Shown piece after piece: positions 28,084-35,768 of a DNA stretch of 64,000 nt. Origin of the DNA: an uncultured Desulfobacter sp. (lineage in GTDB: Bacteria; Desulfobacterota; Desulfobacteria; Desulfobacterales; Desulfobacteraceae); assembly GCF_963665355.1 (NCBI RefSeq), contig NZ_OY762229.1:310001-374000 (forward strand). The letters run 5' to 3'. The position numbers were made by a program, and so were the translations under genes. Numbering within the stretch: position 1 is the first letter of the stretch; every line of letters starts with the position of its first letter. The notes beneath the pieces were generated by a model. The model was given only the letters and a program-made list of their open reading frames with translations, did no database searches and was not told where the DNA came from.

Positions 28084-28097
28084 TTTAGCGCGCTAAA
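28084..28097. repeat. Perfect 14-bp palindrome at the IS91-type relic edge
   Basis: TTTAGCGCGCTAAA is a perfect palindrome, followed by another GCGC. It lies exactly between the TolC relic and the IS91-type transposase relic, where a rolling-circle element's terminal hairpin would be expected. Confidence 0.5.
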
Positions 28098-28107
28098 GCG
28101 CGGGTTT

Positions 28108-28900
28108 TTACTCCCCTACAAAGTGCATGGTTTCTTGATTGCAACCAGGGCACCCTAAAACCGGCATAAAGCCTTCATAATATCTGCCTTCAAACTCAGC
28201 AATCCCCATCTCAACATCAATAATTGCTTCATTTCATAATGACAATGGGAACAACGATAGCTGTATTCCTCCGGAGGAGGGCCGAACGGAATGTCCGCCC
28301 CCTCTATCAACTTTTTCTTGCTCAATTTTCACTTCCTCTAAAGTCGAAAAAATATCAAACAGAGTACCGTATTGGGGATGCCATATCGACATCAATTCCA
28401 TAACGTTTTCGCAAGATTGACACCGCATGGGATCTATCCCGCTGATTTCCTGATATCTTTCCCGATAGTTTTTGCGTTTGACTATTTGATAAACTGCGAT
28501 AATAGATCTTTATTAAAACGCTCCTTGAAAAATACCGGCCTTAATTGTTCCGGCAGCGTTAACACTATGTGCCTGTAAATCACACCAGGATGCAGCATCG
28601 TGCTGACTTGGCCTACAAAATTATCAACATATTGTTTCGCGCATGAAAGACAGAAACAACTTTTACAACTGAATGGAATTTTCCTTCTATCCTGGCCACA
28701 ATGCATGCAAATGTACTCGCTATATCCGTTTGAAGCGTCTCTACAGCCAAGCATCTTTTGAACTGGGGGGCTTCGTATTGCTCATTATCATATCTCCGAT
28801 GAACTTTTTTTAAAATCTTCCCAATGATCATCAAAGATCGTCTTAAACACATCAGCATCTAAAAAGCTTATTTTTTTATCCGATAGCAAAGTCATGACGT
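28108..28900 (-). pseudogene. IS91-type (zinc-binding, Y2) transposase relic
   Basis: Broken pieces are read on the minus strand. An N-terminal part gives FKTIFDDHWEDFKK and then ICMHCGQDRRKIPFSCKSCF with CLSCAKQYVDNF, the Cys-rich domain of IS91-family transposases, plus HIVLTLPEQLRP of the catalytic domain. After a large internal deletion the C-terminal part gives MRCQSCENVMELMSIWHPQYG and, in another frame, YRCSHCHYEM and LGCPGCNQETMHFVGE. At least three frame changes occur. It cannot make a functional enzyme. Confidence 0.7.
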
Positions 28901-29065
28901 GAGTTAAACACCTTTTTGTCAATATCACCACAAATGAAGATATCGGACGGTAAAATGGAAATTCCTATACTCTGAACTTATTGAACTGCTGAGCCGGGGT
29001 CACTGCATTAAAAGCTATGTTTACCCGGCTCAGATGCGCCGTTAGTATACACGGCATAAAGGAAT

Positions 29066-30541
29066 CTAGGGCAGACGAATACGAATTTCGTCAACATCCC
29101 ATATTTCTGTGGGACCGTATCCGGCCAGGGTCTGAATCTGACGAAAACTTACCTTGGACCAGTAGTTACCCTTTTCATCCTTGGAAAGAACGGCTGTACT
29201 GACATAGCGGAATTCCCCGGCCTGGACCCACCAGTCTCGATCTGTAATAACAAGATTTTGGGCCTTGATACCGCGATTCTCAAGCAAGCCTTCCATTTCC
29301 TTTTCCAGGCCTTTATTTTTCATTTTTGCTTCGGGAAACGGACGGGGGCGCTCCATCCACTGTTGTTTTTTCCCGGTCCAGGAGGCGTTTTCTTTTTCGA
29401 GTACGGCCAGTCTTTTTGCGAATTTTTCGCCATTGACCGGATCCGTTTTATGCAAATCAGCAATTTGGCTTTTCTGATAGGCCAGTTTCTGGGGTGTAAT
29501 AATGAACAATGCCCGTTCAGAGCCCTCACGCCAGTTTTTGTTCTCGGCAAACCGCTTTTCCCAGTCGGAAAGAGTGCTCTCCAGTGGAATAAGACGATTT
29601 TGGGAATCGGCAATCTTGGCGTCATCATAGACCTCCAGGGCAAACCGGAGATCTTTAACTGCTTTTTTTAATTCATCCGGCTGTTTTCCGGCAGGAACTT
29701 CACGTTCCACATCGCCCAGAACCTTTCGGGCCTGCCGGTACAGATCTTCCTGTTTGTCCATCATGCTTTTGTCATGTGATCCAAGATACTGAGGGTATGT
29801 GGCTGCATTTCTGGTTGTAAATTTAGATAGTAGAGGCAGCCATTTGTCGTTAATCGCTTTTGCACCGCGTGCTGCATCGGCTGCGGCAGAGTGTTCATCC
29901 GTCTGCTGCGTTTTTGCTTTTTGTGTAAATGCATCAAGCTGATGGGAAATTTTCTCAAACCGGGCATTGGCGGCAGCAACCTCTGGGTGGCTTGGATCAG
30001 CTTTGTTGTTTTTGACCACTTTTGCCAGCAGATCACCCACCGTATCCAGGTTTGACGTTGTATTAAAAATCCGGGAATCAACCATGTTATACTCTTTGCC
30101 CTGGAGATTTTGTTCCGCCTTGGCCAGCTCTTTTTCCGCAAAATCCATCTGCCTGTGGGCTTTTTCAAGATTGCCTTTTGCGCCATGACTTAAACTTTGA
30201 GATCCCGAATCATGAGGCCCTCCAGTTTTCACGAAGGAAGACGCTTGTGATTCAGTCGATTGGCCTGCGCCCAGTTTTTTATCAACCTGTTTTTTAAGGC
30301 GGTCATACTTCGACGTTAACGATTTAAGACTTTTATGGGACGCATCCTCCTTTTGCAACTGATCAAGGCCTGCCCCGGCCTCATTGAGAAGTTTTGCAGC
30401 CTGGTCAAATTTTCCTGCGAAAAACTGCTTTTCTGCCATACGAATCTGCTGAGTTACATTTTTAGACATATCATCTGCGGGTGAGGCCATGACCGTACAT
30501 GCCCACAGTACTGTAATAAAAATTAAAATAATCCTTTTCAT
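29066..30541 (-). CDS. Exported coiled-coil protein of unknown function
   Basis: A 491-residue protein with a clear signal peptide (MKRIILIFITVLWACTVMA, cleavage near residue 20). Most of the chain is alpha-helical and charged, with heptad-like stretches at about 25-95 and 125-215 (EKAHRQMDFAEKELAKAEQN) suggesting a coiled coil. The last 60 residues are different: DRDWWVQAGEFRYVSTAVL and FRQIQTLAGYGPTEIWDVDE look like a small beta-rich domain. GGGAG precedes the ATG. I do not recognise a family. It is flanked by an IS91-type relic and a nifE relic, so it may be acquired. Confidence 0.7.
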   Translation of the reverse strand: MKRIILIFITVLWACTVMASPADDMSKNVTQQIRMAEKQFFAGKFDQAAKLLNEAGAGLDQLQKEDASHKSLKSLTSKYDRLKKQVDKKLGAGQSTESQASSFVKTGGPHDSGSQSLSHGAKGNLEKAHRQMDFAEKELAKAEQNLQGKEYNMVDSRIFNTTSNLDTVGDLLAKVVKNNKADPSHPEVAAANARFEKISHQLDAFTQKAKTQQTDEHSAAADAARGAKAINDKWLPLLSKFTTRNAATYPQYLGSHDKSMMDKQEDLYRQARKVLGDVEREVPAGKQPDELKKAVKDLRFALEVYDDAKIADSQNRLIPLESTLSDWEKRFAENKNWREGSERALFIITPQKLAYQKSQIADLHKTDPVNGEKFAKRLAVLEKENASWTGKKQQWMERPRPFPEAKMKNKGLEKEMEGLLENRGIKAQNLVITDRDWWVQAGEFRYVSTAVLSKDEKGNYWSKVSFRQIQTLAGYGPTEIWDVDEIRIRLP

Positions 30542-30602
30542 CCGATACTCCCTAAAAATAATTAACGTTTCAATTCAGACATACACCTTCGCGACAGTCA
30601 TC

Positions 30603-30933
30603 CTACCGTTTTAAATAATTGATTTCAACAAGGGATGCAATTCCATGTTTCTCCGCCATAGATAATATCTGTCTCTGACAGATCCGTTGAAAAACTCATC
30701 CGGTGCAGCTCCGGCCCCGAAGACTGGGCTCCTCTGATATCCCAGGTATAGGAGGCGCACCCTATGGGGCGGAGAATAAGGTGCAATGCGTCGGCAATGG
30801 GGTAAAGCACCATCCTGGAGCCGCAGAACACGCAGGCCCTCTGGTTTACTGCCCCCGCCAGACTCTTGGTTTCACATGTCATCTCAAAGGGCTGTTCACC
30901 TTTCTGATAGATCTGTTTTTCCCGCTGTTCCAA
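30603..30933 (-). pseudogene. nifE: NifE N-terminal relic (frameshifted)
   Basis: The reading from 30933 gives CETKSLAGAVNQRACVFCGS, then LYPIADALHLILRPIGCASY and ELHRMSFSTDLSE. This is the N-terminal region of NifE, the nitrogenase FeMo-cofactor scaffold, with its conserved Cys positions. After GGE the annotated frame goes astray (TWNCIPC), while the next frame continues in a NifE-like way (EKHGIASLVEINNYLKR) before a stop. Only about 110 of the usual 450 residues remain and no other nif gene is present. It is a relic. Confidence 0.8.
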
Positions 30934-31654
30934 TATAGATATGAAGGTCCTTTAATTTATCCTTTACTGCTGTCGTTTACCCTACCAGTTCAAAAGATTT
31001 TTTCAGGTGCATCCCGATTGGCGAGGCCATACCCAATAACGCCCCGGATTTTTCCCCAAAAACACCCCGGTCAAAAGCCACTCCATTTGATATTTTTTTC
31101 CAGGTTCACTCCTGATACAACATCCTTGGTTGTAATAGTTTCAACCACATTACCCTTCCCTTAAAATATTTGATTTTTCACATTTCCTGAACAAACTAAT
31201 CTTATAAATTAATAATCATTTAATTACTGTTAACTAAGATAATTTCAATGATCTGACTTTAAAGTAAAAAAAGTAGTTTACTAAGACCGGACATTGTGCT
31301 AAACGAGTCTAAACTCGATTACATTGAGTAACACGGCGATTATTTTTTCCAGTAATCCCACAATAAAAATCCATCTGAAATGTAGGATGACATTCAAATT
31401 TTAACGACAAGAAACTTCAGCCCATGTGCTTGATGGCACCACAACAAACCATTATTTACTTACATCAGCTTTTTTTGCTGCCACATACACCGAAGAACCC
31501 GAGAGGTAAAGGGTGATTTCGCCATCCTTTGCCGTAGCCTGACCGCAGAAGAAAGAAAGGAGAAACGGGGGGTTGCAGTCCCGCGAAGGCTTTTTTTGTC
31601 AATAGTCGTATCTTTAACAATAATTTTCTAAATTTTAATGAAAAGGGAACTCTC
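30934..31654. other. 720-bp stretch without an intact gene
   Basis: Two minus-strand readings look like gene tails but are not identified. At 30970-31090 one frame gives GALLGMASPIGMHLKKSFEL before a stop. At 31452-31560 another gives KDGEITLYLSGSSVYVAAKK before a stop. Both lack starts. The middle part is AT-rich. A hairpin-like GGTAAAGG/CCTTTGCC lies near 31505-31535. The Cache-domain gene's leader is at the right end. Confidence 0.45.
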
Positions 31655-32041
31655 ATGAAAAAAGCTTTGACGATTTGTTTGGCATTGGTAATCGGAATCT
31701 GCCTGTCCACCGGCGCTATGGCGGCTGACGAAGGCGCAATCAAAGGAAGCGTGGATGCAATCGTAACCGGCATTGACGCAGGTAAAGCGCCCACAGATTA
31801 CAAGCCGGGCGATTACAACCCTTACGTGTTCATCATGGAAAAAGGCGGGACGATGGTGGTCCATCCCAAAAAGCAGGGGCAAAGTCTGAATACCGACGAA
31901 TTCAAGCCGGTATACGATGCGTTAGTCCACTCCACGCCCCAGGGGGTATGGGTGGAATATAAGTGGGCCGGAGCCGATAAAAAAACCTATGTCAGGACTA
32001 CCGCAGGCGGATTAATCGTGGGAAGTGGCTACACGAAATAA
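31655..32041 (+). CDS. Small exported Cache-domain protein
   Basis: A 128-residue protein with a signal peptide (residues 1-23, ending GAMAAD). The mature part resembles the core of an sCache sensor domain without any attached signalling domain: YVFIMEKGGTMVVHPKKQG is the characteristic strand-turn-strand, followed by GVWVEYKWAGADKKTYVRT and a closing IVGSGY. Such free-standing domains may bind small ligands in the periplasm and hand them to receptors. The ribosome-binding site is AAAAGGGA. A strong terminator follows. Confidence 0.75.
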   Translation: MKKALTICLALVIGICLSTGAMAADEGAIKGSVDAIVTGIDAGKAPTDYKPGDYNPYVFIMEKGGTMVVHPKKQGQSLNTDEFKPVYDALVHSTPQGVWVEYKWAGADKKTYVRTTAGGLIVGSGYTK

Positions 32042-32083
32042 CACACTTCTAAAAGCGGCCAGGTTTCACTGACAAAAAAAGCC

Positions 32084-32117
32084 GGGCGCGGGGTGAATAG
32101 TCCCCGCGCCCTTTTTT
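32084..32117 (+). terminator. Strong Rho-independent terminator after the Cache-domain gene
   Basis: GGGCGCGGGG (32084-32093) pairs perfectly with CCCCGCGCCC (32102-32111) around an 8-base loop, followed by TTTTTT. It is preceded by an A-run, so it could work in both directions and also serve the convergent DUF4242 gene. Confidence 0.9.
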
Positions 32118-32216
32118 ACGGCCGCCCTTCCAATCCCCCCCCCAGGAGGACCAAGTCGGCTCTTGGCTCATTAAAAATCAAATCAACACGGCATTTACGA
32201 TCTAACTCATCATGTT

Positions 32217-32525
32217 TCACAGCGAAGATCTTCTATATACCCGGGCAAGATCTTCCGCCCAATCACCCTTCCAAATATCGGGAACAGTTTCGACCACCTT
32301 GGTGATGGATTCCCAGCTGATGCCGATTTCCGTAAAGATGTCCTTAAGGATCTCTTCAGAGGGTGCCAGCCAGATGCAGAAGCGTATACCTTTTTCTTCG
32401 TTGAAGTAAGTTCTGACCCAGGTAGCGGCTTCAACAGATGCCAGTTTACGCCAATTCTCCTTGACGACTTCCCAGTCCACATCAAGGTTTTTATGAACCA
32501 TGACATATTTATGCATTTTATTCAT
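32217..32525 (-). CDS. DUF4242 family small protein
   Basis: A 102-residue cytoplasmic protein. The order of motifs fits DUF4242, a ferredoxin-like dimeric fold: KYVMVHKNLDVDW at the start, ATWVRTYFNEEKGIRFCIWLAPSEEILKDIFTE in the middle (strand, acidic turn, helix), then a helix near the end. Some members bind metal ions. AAAGGGGGG precedes the ATG. It is divergent from the sigma-54 regulator at 32796; the 270-bp spacer has an 11-bp inverted repeat, so the regulator may control it. Confidence 0.75.
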   Translation of the reverse strand: MNKMHKYVMVHKNLDVDWEVVKENWRKLASVEAATWVRTYFNEEKGIRFCIWLAPSEEILKDIFTEIGISWESITKVVETVPDIWKGDWAEDLARVYRRSSL

Positions 32526-32738
32526 GTTGCCCCCCTTTTCTTTTGTTATGTGTTATATTGAGTTTGCTACCCCTTCCAGCCATAGGCTGTCTGGTTACAT
32601 ACAACTATACTCAATAAACATACCCAAAGCTGTCCATTCGCTCAAAATAAAACGTAACGATTTAATATAATAACACAACACATTCCAGAACCACAAAAGA
32701 TTGACAATCTGCTACCCGCCACTTATGATAAAAACATA

Positions 32739-32768
32739 TTTCGTGGCGCCATAAGTAGCGCCACGAAA
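32739..32768. promoter_or_regulatory. 11-bp inverted repeat upstream of the sigma-54 regulator
   Basis: TTTCGTGGCGC and GCGCCACGAAA are perfect inverse copies separated by 8 bp (CATAAGTA). Just upstream a partial half-site GCCACTTATG also mirrors CATAAGTAGC. With no T-run, a regulator-binding site between the two divergent genes is likelier than a terminator. Confidence 0.5.
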
Positions 32769-32795
32769 CCATCCAAAGAATAAGCAAGTCAAACA

Positions 32796-34205
32796 ATGGA
32801 AAACATTCAACAGGCAATCGAAAAAAACAAACTGCTTAAGCGGTTTTTGGAATCCATGGGAGACGGCGTATTTGTGCTTGATCCCACCGGGAAAATCGTT
32901 GCCTGGAATCCAGCCATGGAAGCCATCACCGGTTATTCATCCAGGGAAATTAAAGGGAAGAGTTGCCGGATACTCAAGTTCAGTAAATGTTTCGGTAAGG
33001 ACTGCCCTTCCGGGATGCATGACTGCAAGATACTTCAGACCGGAAAAGTCATTCCCACAGAATGTGTGATCAGCCACCGGAACGGACATCTCCTGGAAGT
33101 GAGTAAAAACGCCAGGGTCATTAGGGACGACAGCGGACAGATCATGGGGGTGATTGAAACAGTCACTGACCTGACCGAGCTTAAAAACACACGGCTGAAG
33201 ATAGAGCAAGCCGCACGCCGCCTGGGCGAGTTGAACAGACTGGGCGGCATCATAGCTAAAAGTGAGGTTATGCAAAATGTATTTTCTTTCATAAAAGCTT
33301 CAGCAGCATGCGAAACGTCCATTTTCATCCAGGGTGAAAGCGGAACGGGCAAAGAACTTGTGGCCGGGGCTATTCACTCCATCGGCGAGAGAAAAGACAA
33401 GCCCATGATTACGGTCAACTGCAGCGCGTTATCCGAATCATTACTGGAAAGTGAATTGTTCGGACATGTCAAAGGTGCATTTACCGGTGCGGTCCGGGAC
33501 CGGATCGGACGATTTGAGCAGGCTGATCAGGGTACTATATTCTTAGATGAAATCGGTGAAATTTCACCCTATATTCAGATAAAACTCTTGCGCGTACTCC
33601 AGGAAAAAGAGATAGAACGCGTTGGGGATTCCAAGAAACACAAGGTAAACATCAGGATCATCACGGCCACCAATAAAGATTTAAAATCACGGGTTGATGA
33701 GGGTTTTTTCAGGGAGGATCTGTATTACCGGCTCAAAGTGTTTCCCATCTACCTGCCCCCCTTGAGAAATCGCAGAGAAGACATCCCACTGCTGGTGGAC
33801 CATTTTATTAAGCTGAACAATAAAATTTCCGGCCAGACCGTTACCGGCATGGCAGAACCGGCCAGGAAAGTTTTCATGAAATATAGCTGGCCAGGAAATA
33901 TTCGGGAACTGGCCAATGCCATTGAACATGCATTCGTGCTCTGTTCAGACAACCAAATTGACCTGAAAGATCTTCCCCTTGAAATCAGCGGGCAGAACAC
34001 CACCTATGCTGCCCCTCTCCCACGTTATCCCAAGCCAGCCTCTCCCCGTAAAAAACAGCGGGAGTCTCTTGACCGAGACAGCTTACTGACCATCCTCACA
34101 GAGTCCGGATGGAACAAAGCTGAAGCGGCCAGACGGTCGGGCTTCAGCCGGGCAGCCATATGGAAATACATGAAAAAGTGGAACATTCCCATGCAGTCTG
34201 AATAG
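32796..34205 (+). CDS. PAS-domain sigma-54-dependent transcriptional regulator
   Basis: A 469-residue activator. Residues 10-130 form a PAS domain with several Cys (SCRILKFSKCFGKDCPSGMHDC), which could hold a redox or metal cofactor. The AAA+ domain has Walker A GESGTGKE, an intact GAFTGA loop (HVKGAFTGAVRD), Walker B FLDEIGE and the arginine-finger region. A Fis-type helix-turn-helix (NKAEAARRSGFSRAAIWKYMKKW) ends the chain. Unlike the NtrX-like protein at 11575, its sigma-54 contact loop is canonical. The likely target is the divergent DUF4242 gene or itself. Its stop codon overlaps repeat copy 4. Confidence 0.92.
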   Translation: MENIQQAIEKNKLLKRFLESMGDGVFVLDPTGKIVAWNPAMEAITGYSSREIKGKSCRILKFSKCFGKDCPSGMHDCKILQTGKVIPTECVISHRNGHLLEVSKNARVIRDDSGQIMGVIETVTDLTELKNTRLKIEQAARRLGELNRLGGIIAKSEVMQNVFSFIKASAACETSIFIQGESGTGKELVAGAIHSIGERKDKPMITVNCSALSESLLESELFGHVKGAFTGAVRDRIGRFEQADQGTIFLDEIGEISPYIQIKLLRVLQEKEIERVGDSKKHKVNIRIITATNKDLKSRVDEGFFREDLYYRLKVFPIYLPPLRNRREDIPLLVDHFIKLNNKISGQTVTGMAEPARKVFMKYSWPGNIRELANAIEHAFVLCSDNQIDLKDLPLEISGQNTTYAAPLPRYPKPASPRKKQRESLDRDSLLTILTESGWNKAEAARRSGFSRAAIWKYMKKWNIPMQSE

Positions 34206-34250
34206 CGGCCATGGGCAGACCTGACATAGCGTCTGCCAGACCCACCCCTG
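34201..34250 (+). repeat. Dispersed two-hairpin repeat, copy 4 (first hairpin only)
   Basis: Starts AATAGCGGCCATGGGCAGAC, overlapping the stop codon of the sigma-54 regulator. The hairpin is GGCAGAC/GTCTGCC, a perfect 7-bp stem that differs in sequence from the other copies. The second hairpin is absent. The rest of the gap to 34441 shows no convincing gene. Confidence 0.6.
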
Positions 34251-34441
34251 AAAAAACATGGCAATCCTCCCATATGAGTTGGCAGTTTACACAGGTGCCG
34301 ATTACTGTTATTTTTCCGATATGCCGGAAGAGCCCGGTCCTGATATCGCTGTTGATTATATAAACAGATACCGAAAGAGTTCGAAAGGGTTATTTGACCA
34401 AAGGCCCTGGAACCCGGGGCTGAGTTATGGAGGGGTATGGG

Positions 34442-34972
34442 ATGAAACTGAAACAGATTGCTGCGATTGCCGTTCTGGCCTTGTTTGTCGCGGGATGTGC
34501 CGGTCAAAAACGGGTGGTGACCATGGAGACCACCGGTTATTGTGGATGCGGTAAATGCTGCAGTTGGGAAAGGGGGAGCTGGAAATATCTTAAGCTCAAT
34601 TTTTGGCATCGCTATGTAAATGCCGGAAAGGACAAGGGACGAACATACACAGGCCATACGGCCAGCGGCACCAAACCCGGGGTGCCTCATCCCGGACTCT
34701 TTTCCTGGGACAGCGTCAAACACCCCTGGATGATCCCTGTCCGCATCGTCTTCTTCCCCTGGCTGTTACTCCCCCAGGACGGAACCATCGCGGCTGATAC
34801 CCGATACCACTCCTTCGGCACCCGGATGTACGTACCCGGCTGGGGATGGGGTGTGGTCGAGGACCGCGGCGGTGCCATCAAAGGGCCCAACCGCCTTGAT
34901 CTTTATTACCGGTTCCACGGTCAAGCCCTTAAATGGGGGCGACGAAACGTCGATGTGACCATTGATGATTGA
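34442..34972 (+). CDS. 3D-domain lipoprotein (MltA-like 3D fold)
   Basis: A 176-residue protein with a lipoprotein signal (LALFVAGC, lipid-attachment Cys near residue 18). The mature part opens with METTGYCGCGKCCSW and ends with a 3D domain: GTRMYVPGWGWGVVEDRGGAIKGPNRLDLYY, containing the three conserved Asp residues (EDRG, NRLD, VDVTIDD). This fold is shared by MltA lytic transglycosylases and resuscitation/spore-germination proteins, so a cell-wall hydrolase role is plausible. ATG 34442 is chosen because GGAGGGG lies six bases upstream; an in-frame ATG at 34427 overlaps that site. Confidence 0.85.
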   Translation: MKLKQIAAIAVLALFVAGCAGQKRVVTMETTGYCGCGKCCSWERGSWKYLKLNFWHRYVNAGKDKGRTYTGHTASGTKPGVPHPGLFSWDSVKHPWMIPVRIVFFPWLLLPQDGTIAADTRYHSFGTRMYVPGWGWGVVEDRGGAIKGPNRLDLYYRFHGQALKWGRRNVDVTIDD

Positions 34973-35107
34973 TGATTCACTTGCATTAACCCCTTTGTGC
35001 TGGTAAACAGGCAAAAAAAGTCTTCGTCCCAAGAGCTTGGCTGATAATTAGGGCTCAAGGGTGAATTTTATCAAAACAATGAAAGTTTTATTTTAGGAGA
35101 GGCAAGT

Positions 35108-35674
35108 ATGCCAAAAGCATGTGATTTAAAAAAGGGGCAGGTGGTGGATATCAACGGGGAGCCGTATCTGGTCAAACATATTGATGTAAAAACCCCGTCG
35201 GCAAGGGGGGCTGTCACTCTTTACAAAGTCAGATTCAGCAGTATCAAGACCCGGCAGAAATATGAAGACTCATTTAAAGGCAATGATATGCTTGATGATG
35301 TGGACCTGCAAAGGAAATCTGTCCAGTACCTCTATCCCGACGGGGAGCTTCATGTGTTCATGGACACCATCGAATATGGTCAGTATATGGTTTCCCAGGA
35401 CAGCATTGAAGAGGAGCTGGTCTGGCTCACCGACGGCATGGAAGATATTGTGGGCATGTTCATTGACGGCAATCTGGTGGCCATTGAAATTCCTGCGTCC
35501 CTTGTTTTTGAAATCACGGACACCGCTCCAGGCATCAAAGGGGCCAGTGCCACAGCCCGCACAAAACCGGCCACCCTTTCCAACGGGATTGAAATTCAAG
35601 TGCCTGAATACCTTGAAAACGGAGAAATGGTCAAGGTCAACACAGAAACCAGAAAATATATATCCAGGGCTTGA
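35108..35674 (+). CDS. efpL: Elongation factor P-like protein EfpL
   Basis: A 188-residue protein closely matching YeiP/EfpL: KUN-type start (KKGQVVDINGEPYLVKHIDV), the tip loop SARGAVTLYK where EF-P has its modified Lys, FKGNDMLDDVDLQRK, and TDTAPGIKGASATARTKPAT. It relieves ribosome stalling at polyproline and related stretches. The loop carries Arg rather than the EpmA target Lys. AGGAGAGGCAAGT precedes the ATG. Its gene is followed by the subtilase gene after 94 bp. Confidence 0.92.
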   Translation: MPKACDLKKGQVVDINGEPYLVKHIDVKTPSARGAVTLYKVRFSSIKTRQKYEDSFKGNDMLDDVDLQRKSVQYLYPDGELHVFMDTIEYGQYMVSQDSIEEELVWLTDGMEDIVGMFIDGNLVAIEIPASLVFEITDTAPGIKGASATARTKPATLSNGIEIQVPEYLENGEMVKVNTETRKYISRA

Positions 35675-35768
35675 TTCTCCAGGTCGGTACGGTTTAGGAT
35701 TAAAGAACTCCCCGGGATATCAGAATATATTCCTTCACCATGATTTTGCTAAAAAGGGTTTTCAAACA

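Noticed and set aside
31480-31600. Riboswitch-like leader before the Cache-domain gene
   Set aside because: The GGTAAAGG/CCTTTGCC hairpin tempted me, but no known riboswitch core could be matched and the opposite strand reads as a protein tail, so the pairing may be incidental.
32572-32605. A seventh copy of the dispersed repeat (AGCCATAGGCTGTCTGG)
   Set aside because: Only the first 10-12 bases are similar; no second strand of the stem and no second hairpin are present.
34258-34554. 98-codon open frame after repeat copy 4
   Set aside because: No ribosome-binding site, its second half overlaps the 3D-domain lipoprotein in another frame, and no similarity is recognised.
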